A stretch of 64,000 nt of DNA, taken from the NCBI RefSeq assembly GCF_004138325.1, contig NZ_SBLB01000004.1, positions 652,722-716,721 on the forward strand, in the 5' to 3' direction. This stretch comes from Spirosoma sordidisoli (lineage in GTDB: Bacteria > Bacteroidota > Bacteroidia > Cytophagales > Spirosomataceae). Within the stretch, counting starts at the first letter, position 1. Each line of letters opens with the position of its first letter. The notes below the pieces were generated by a model. It made no database searches. It was not told the DNA's origin and worked only from the letters and a program-made list of their open reading frames with translations. Positions 63,059 through 64,000 of this stretch are shown here, piece after piece. The translations under genes were made by a program, and so were the position numbers.

Positions 63059-63643
63059 ATGAAATCAAAAAACCTTGTTAGTCTGTCGGTTGCGGCCGTC
63101 TTTGCAGTCCTTTCCGTAACGGGTCTACTCATCTATCTGGGCCAGGGTAACCATACCATCGACCATACCCACGCCTGGTTTGGCGTTTTGTTTTTCGGTG
63201 CGGCCGTCTTTCACATTATCAACAACTGGTCGTCGATCAAAGGGTATTCGGTCAGCCGGCGCACTAATAGCGTTCAGCGCGAACTGATTATTCCGAGCCT
63301 GATTACGGTTGTGTTCGTGGTCGGTATCGCGGCCGACTGGCCGGTGTTCAAAGACCTGGCCAACGCGGGAAAGAAAGCGTTCGGACGGGGTAAACCCAAA
63401 AAAGAGGCTCTGTCGCAAACCGCCGTCGACTCTATTGCCCGACGCCTGATTGCCGATCATGACAAGGTCGACGCACAAAGCATCCGGTTCGATACGACGG
63501 CCGTACTGGGCGAGAACGTCATTGTGGCGCAGGGCACAGCCTCACACGCCAAACCGGACACCACCACCTTCCGTTTCACCGACGTTCTCTCGCTGGAGGG
63601 CAACCAATGGAAGGTCGTGGCCGGCCAAACCGGCCCCCGTTAA
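63059..63643 (+). CDS. DUF4405 membrane protein
   Basis: A 194-residue protein with two or three N-terminal membrane helices. LVSLSVAAVFAVLSVTGLLI is the first, HTHAWFGVLFFGAAVFHIIN the second, and IPSLITVVFVVGIAADWPVF a third at about 79-98. The histidines in HTIDHTHAWFG and VFHIINNW resemble haem-binding b-type positions. A basic, soluble C-terminal domain (about 100-194) follows. DUF4405 proteins are of unknown function, often near cytochromes. Confidence 0.8.
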   Translation: MKSKNLVSLSVAAVFAVLSVTGLLIYLGQGNHTIDHTHAWFGVLFFGAAVFHIINNWSSIKGYSVSRRTNSVQRELIIPSLITVVFVVGIAADWPVFKDLANAGKKAFGRGKPKKEALSQTAVDSIARRLIADHDKVDAQSIRFDTTAVLGENVIVAQGTASHAKPDTTTFRFTDVLSLEGNQWKVVAGQTGPR

Positions 63644-63690
63644 TATCGTTCGGTAACCGGACTTATCGTTGGCGAAACGATTTCGTATAA

Positions 63691-63877
63691 ATGCCCCGCC
63701 CTGCCAGTGGATTTATTCCTGGCAGGGCGGGGCATTCGATTCCCCCCGTCAGGGGTAAACCCACTGACGGGGGGCGGTCTGCCAGTGGGTTTACCCCTGG
63801 CAGTACCATCCAGTTTGATCAGGTGTTTCCAAAGGACCCCGTCAGGGGTAAACCCCCTGACGGGGTCCTTTGGAAAC
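63691..63877. repeat. Array of four hairpins sharing an 11-nt loop
   Basis: Hairpin 1: 63691-63707/63719-63735 (17 bp, loop TGGATTTATTC). Hairpin 2: 63742-63752/63764-63774 (11 bp, loop GGGTAAACCCA). Hairpin 3: 63779-63785/63797-63803 (7 bp, loop TGGGTTTACCC). Hairpin 4: 63825-63845/63857-63877 (21 bp, loop GGGTAAACCCC). All have an 11-nt loop and an inner GTCAG/CTGAC or GCCAG/CTGGC step, while the outer stems differ. Loop 3 is the exact complement of loop 2. No coding function. Confidence 0.85.
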
Positions 63878-63951
63878 ATGAGTCATCCCGAATTTTGAGT
63901 GATGGCAAAGACTACCATCAAGGCATTCGAGATAGCTACCCGTAACCGATA

Positions 63952-63981
63952 AATCGGCACTGAAGCAGTTCGGTGCCGATT
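63952..63981. repeat. Hairpin near the right window edge
   Basis: AATCGGCAC (63952-63960) pairs with GTGCCGATT (63973-63981) around a 12-nt loop. It has no clear T-tract. The region 63878-64000 shows no gene that I can support. Confidence 0.5.
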
Positions 63982-64000
63982 GCCGGTTCTGGGTACCCAG

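Noticed and set aside
63691..63945. Small coding genes over the hairpin array
   Set aside because: The open frames are by-products of palindromes; both strands give similar peptides and there is no start context.

Overview
The window reads as a chromosomal segment of a Bacteroidota bacterium of the Cytophagales/Spirosoma type. The evidence is the gene families present (ECF sigma/FecR/TonB receptor sets, DUF4249 and DUF5074 lipoproteins, FAS1 proteins), the weak Shine-Dalgarno signals, and promoters of the Bacteroidota form TTTG-N19-TAnnTTTG. The genus is an inference. No species assignment is possible from sequence reading alone.

Layout. 0-6 kb: the 3' part of a TPR sensor kinase, a receiver protein and a receiver-adenylate cyclase fusion; then, on the other strand, hemC and an FtsX-type permease; then a small heat-shock-like protein and palindromic repeats. 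6.3-10.4 kb: a glycosidase-like gene, then a 1.4 kb A+T-richer island with a single Abi_2/HEPN abortive-infection gene. The island lies between two copies of the 3' end plus terminator of tRNA-Leu(UAA), and tRNA-Gly(GCC) follows. 10.4-18.6 kb: a UbiA-type prenyltransferase divergent from a type III polyketide synthase, a family 2 glycosyltransferase, a TerC-family membrane protein and a 1312-residue SF1 helicase. 18.7-26 kb: an ECF sigma/FecR/TonB receptor/DUF4249 set and a four-domain fasciclin lipoprotein.

26-43 kb: carA, then the S10-spc-alpha ribosomal operon on the minus strand from rplC to rplQ, with secY, map, infA, rpmJ and rpoA inside it. rpsJ and the str genes are not upstream of rplC. 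Instead there are two promoter -7 boxes with a hairpin-rich, terminator-ended segment between them. Several r-protein gaps carry imperfect palindromes of two families, and S3, S17 and L17 carry low-complexity extensions.

43-50 kb: a cobalamin riboswitch controlling a BtuB-like TonB receptor and a DUF5074/YncE-type lipoprotein, tandem repeats and a long perfect hairpin, then an M16 peptidase pair divergent from an SDR dehydrogenase. 50-64 kb: a secreted-repeat lipoprotein; a second ECF sigma with an unusual partner (inner-membrane helix plus beta-barrel); a Rieske lipoprotein, a cytochrome-b561-like protein and YceI in a row; a GH3 enzyme; DUF3500 and HupE/UreJ genes; an AraC regulator; an alpha/beta hydrolase; a DUF4405 protein; and an array of four hairpins with a conserved 11-nt loop.

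The best candidate for a little-described system is the tRNA-Leu island. The Abi_2 gene has a perfect Bacteroidota promoter whose transcript would begin with a stable hairpin followed by a U-rich stretch just before the start codon. That arrangement would suit an RNA-controlled HEPN toxin.
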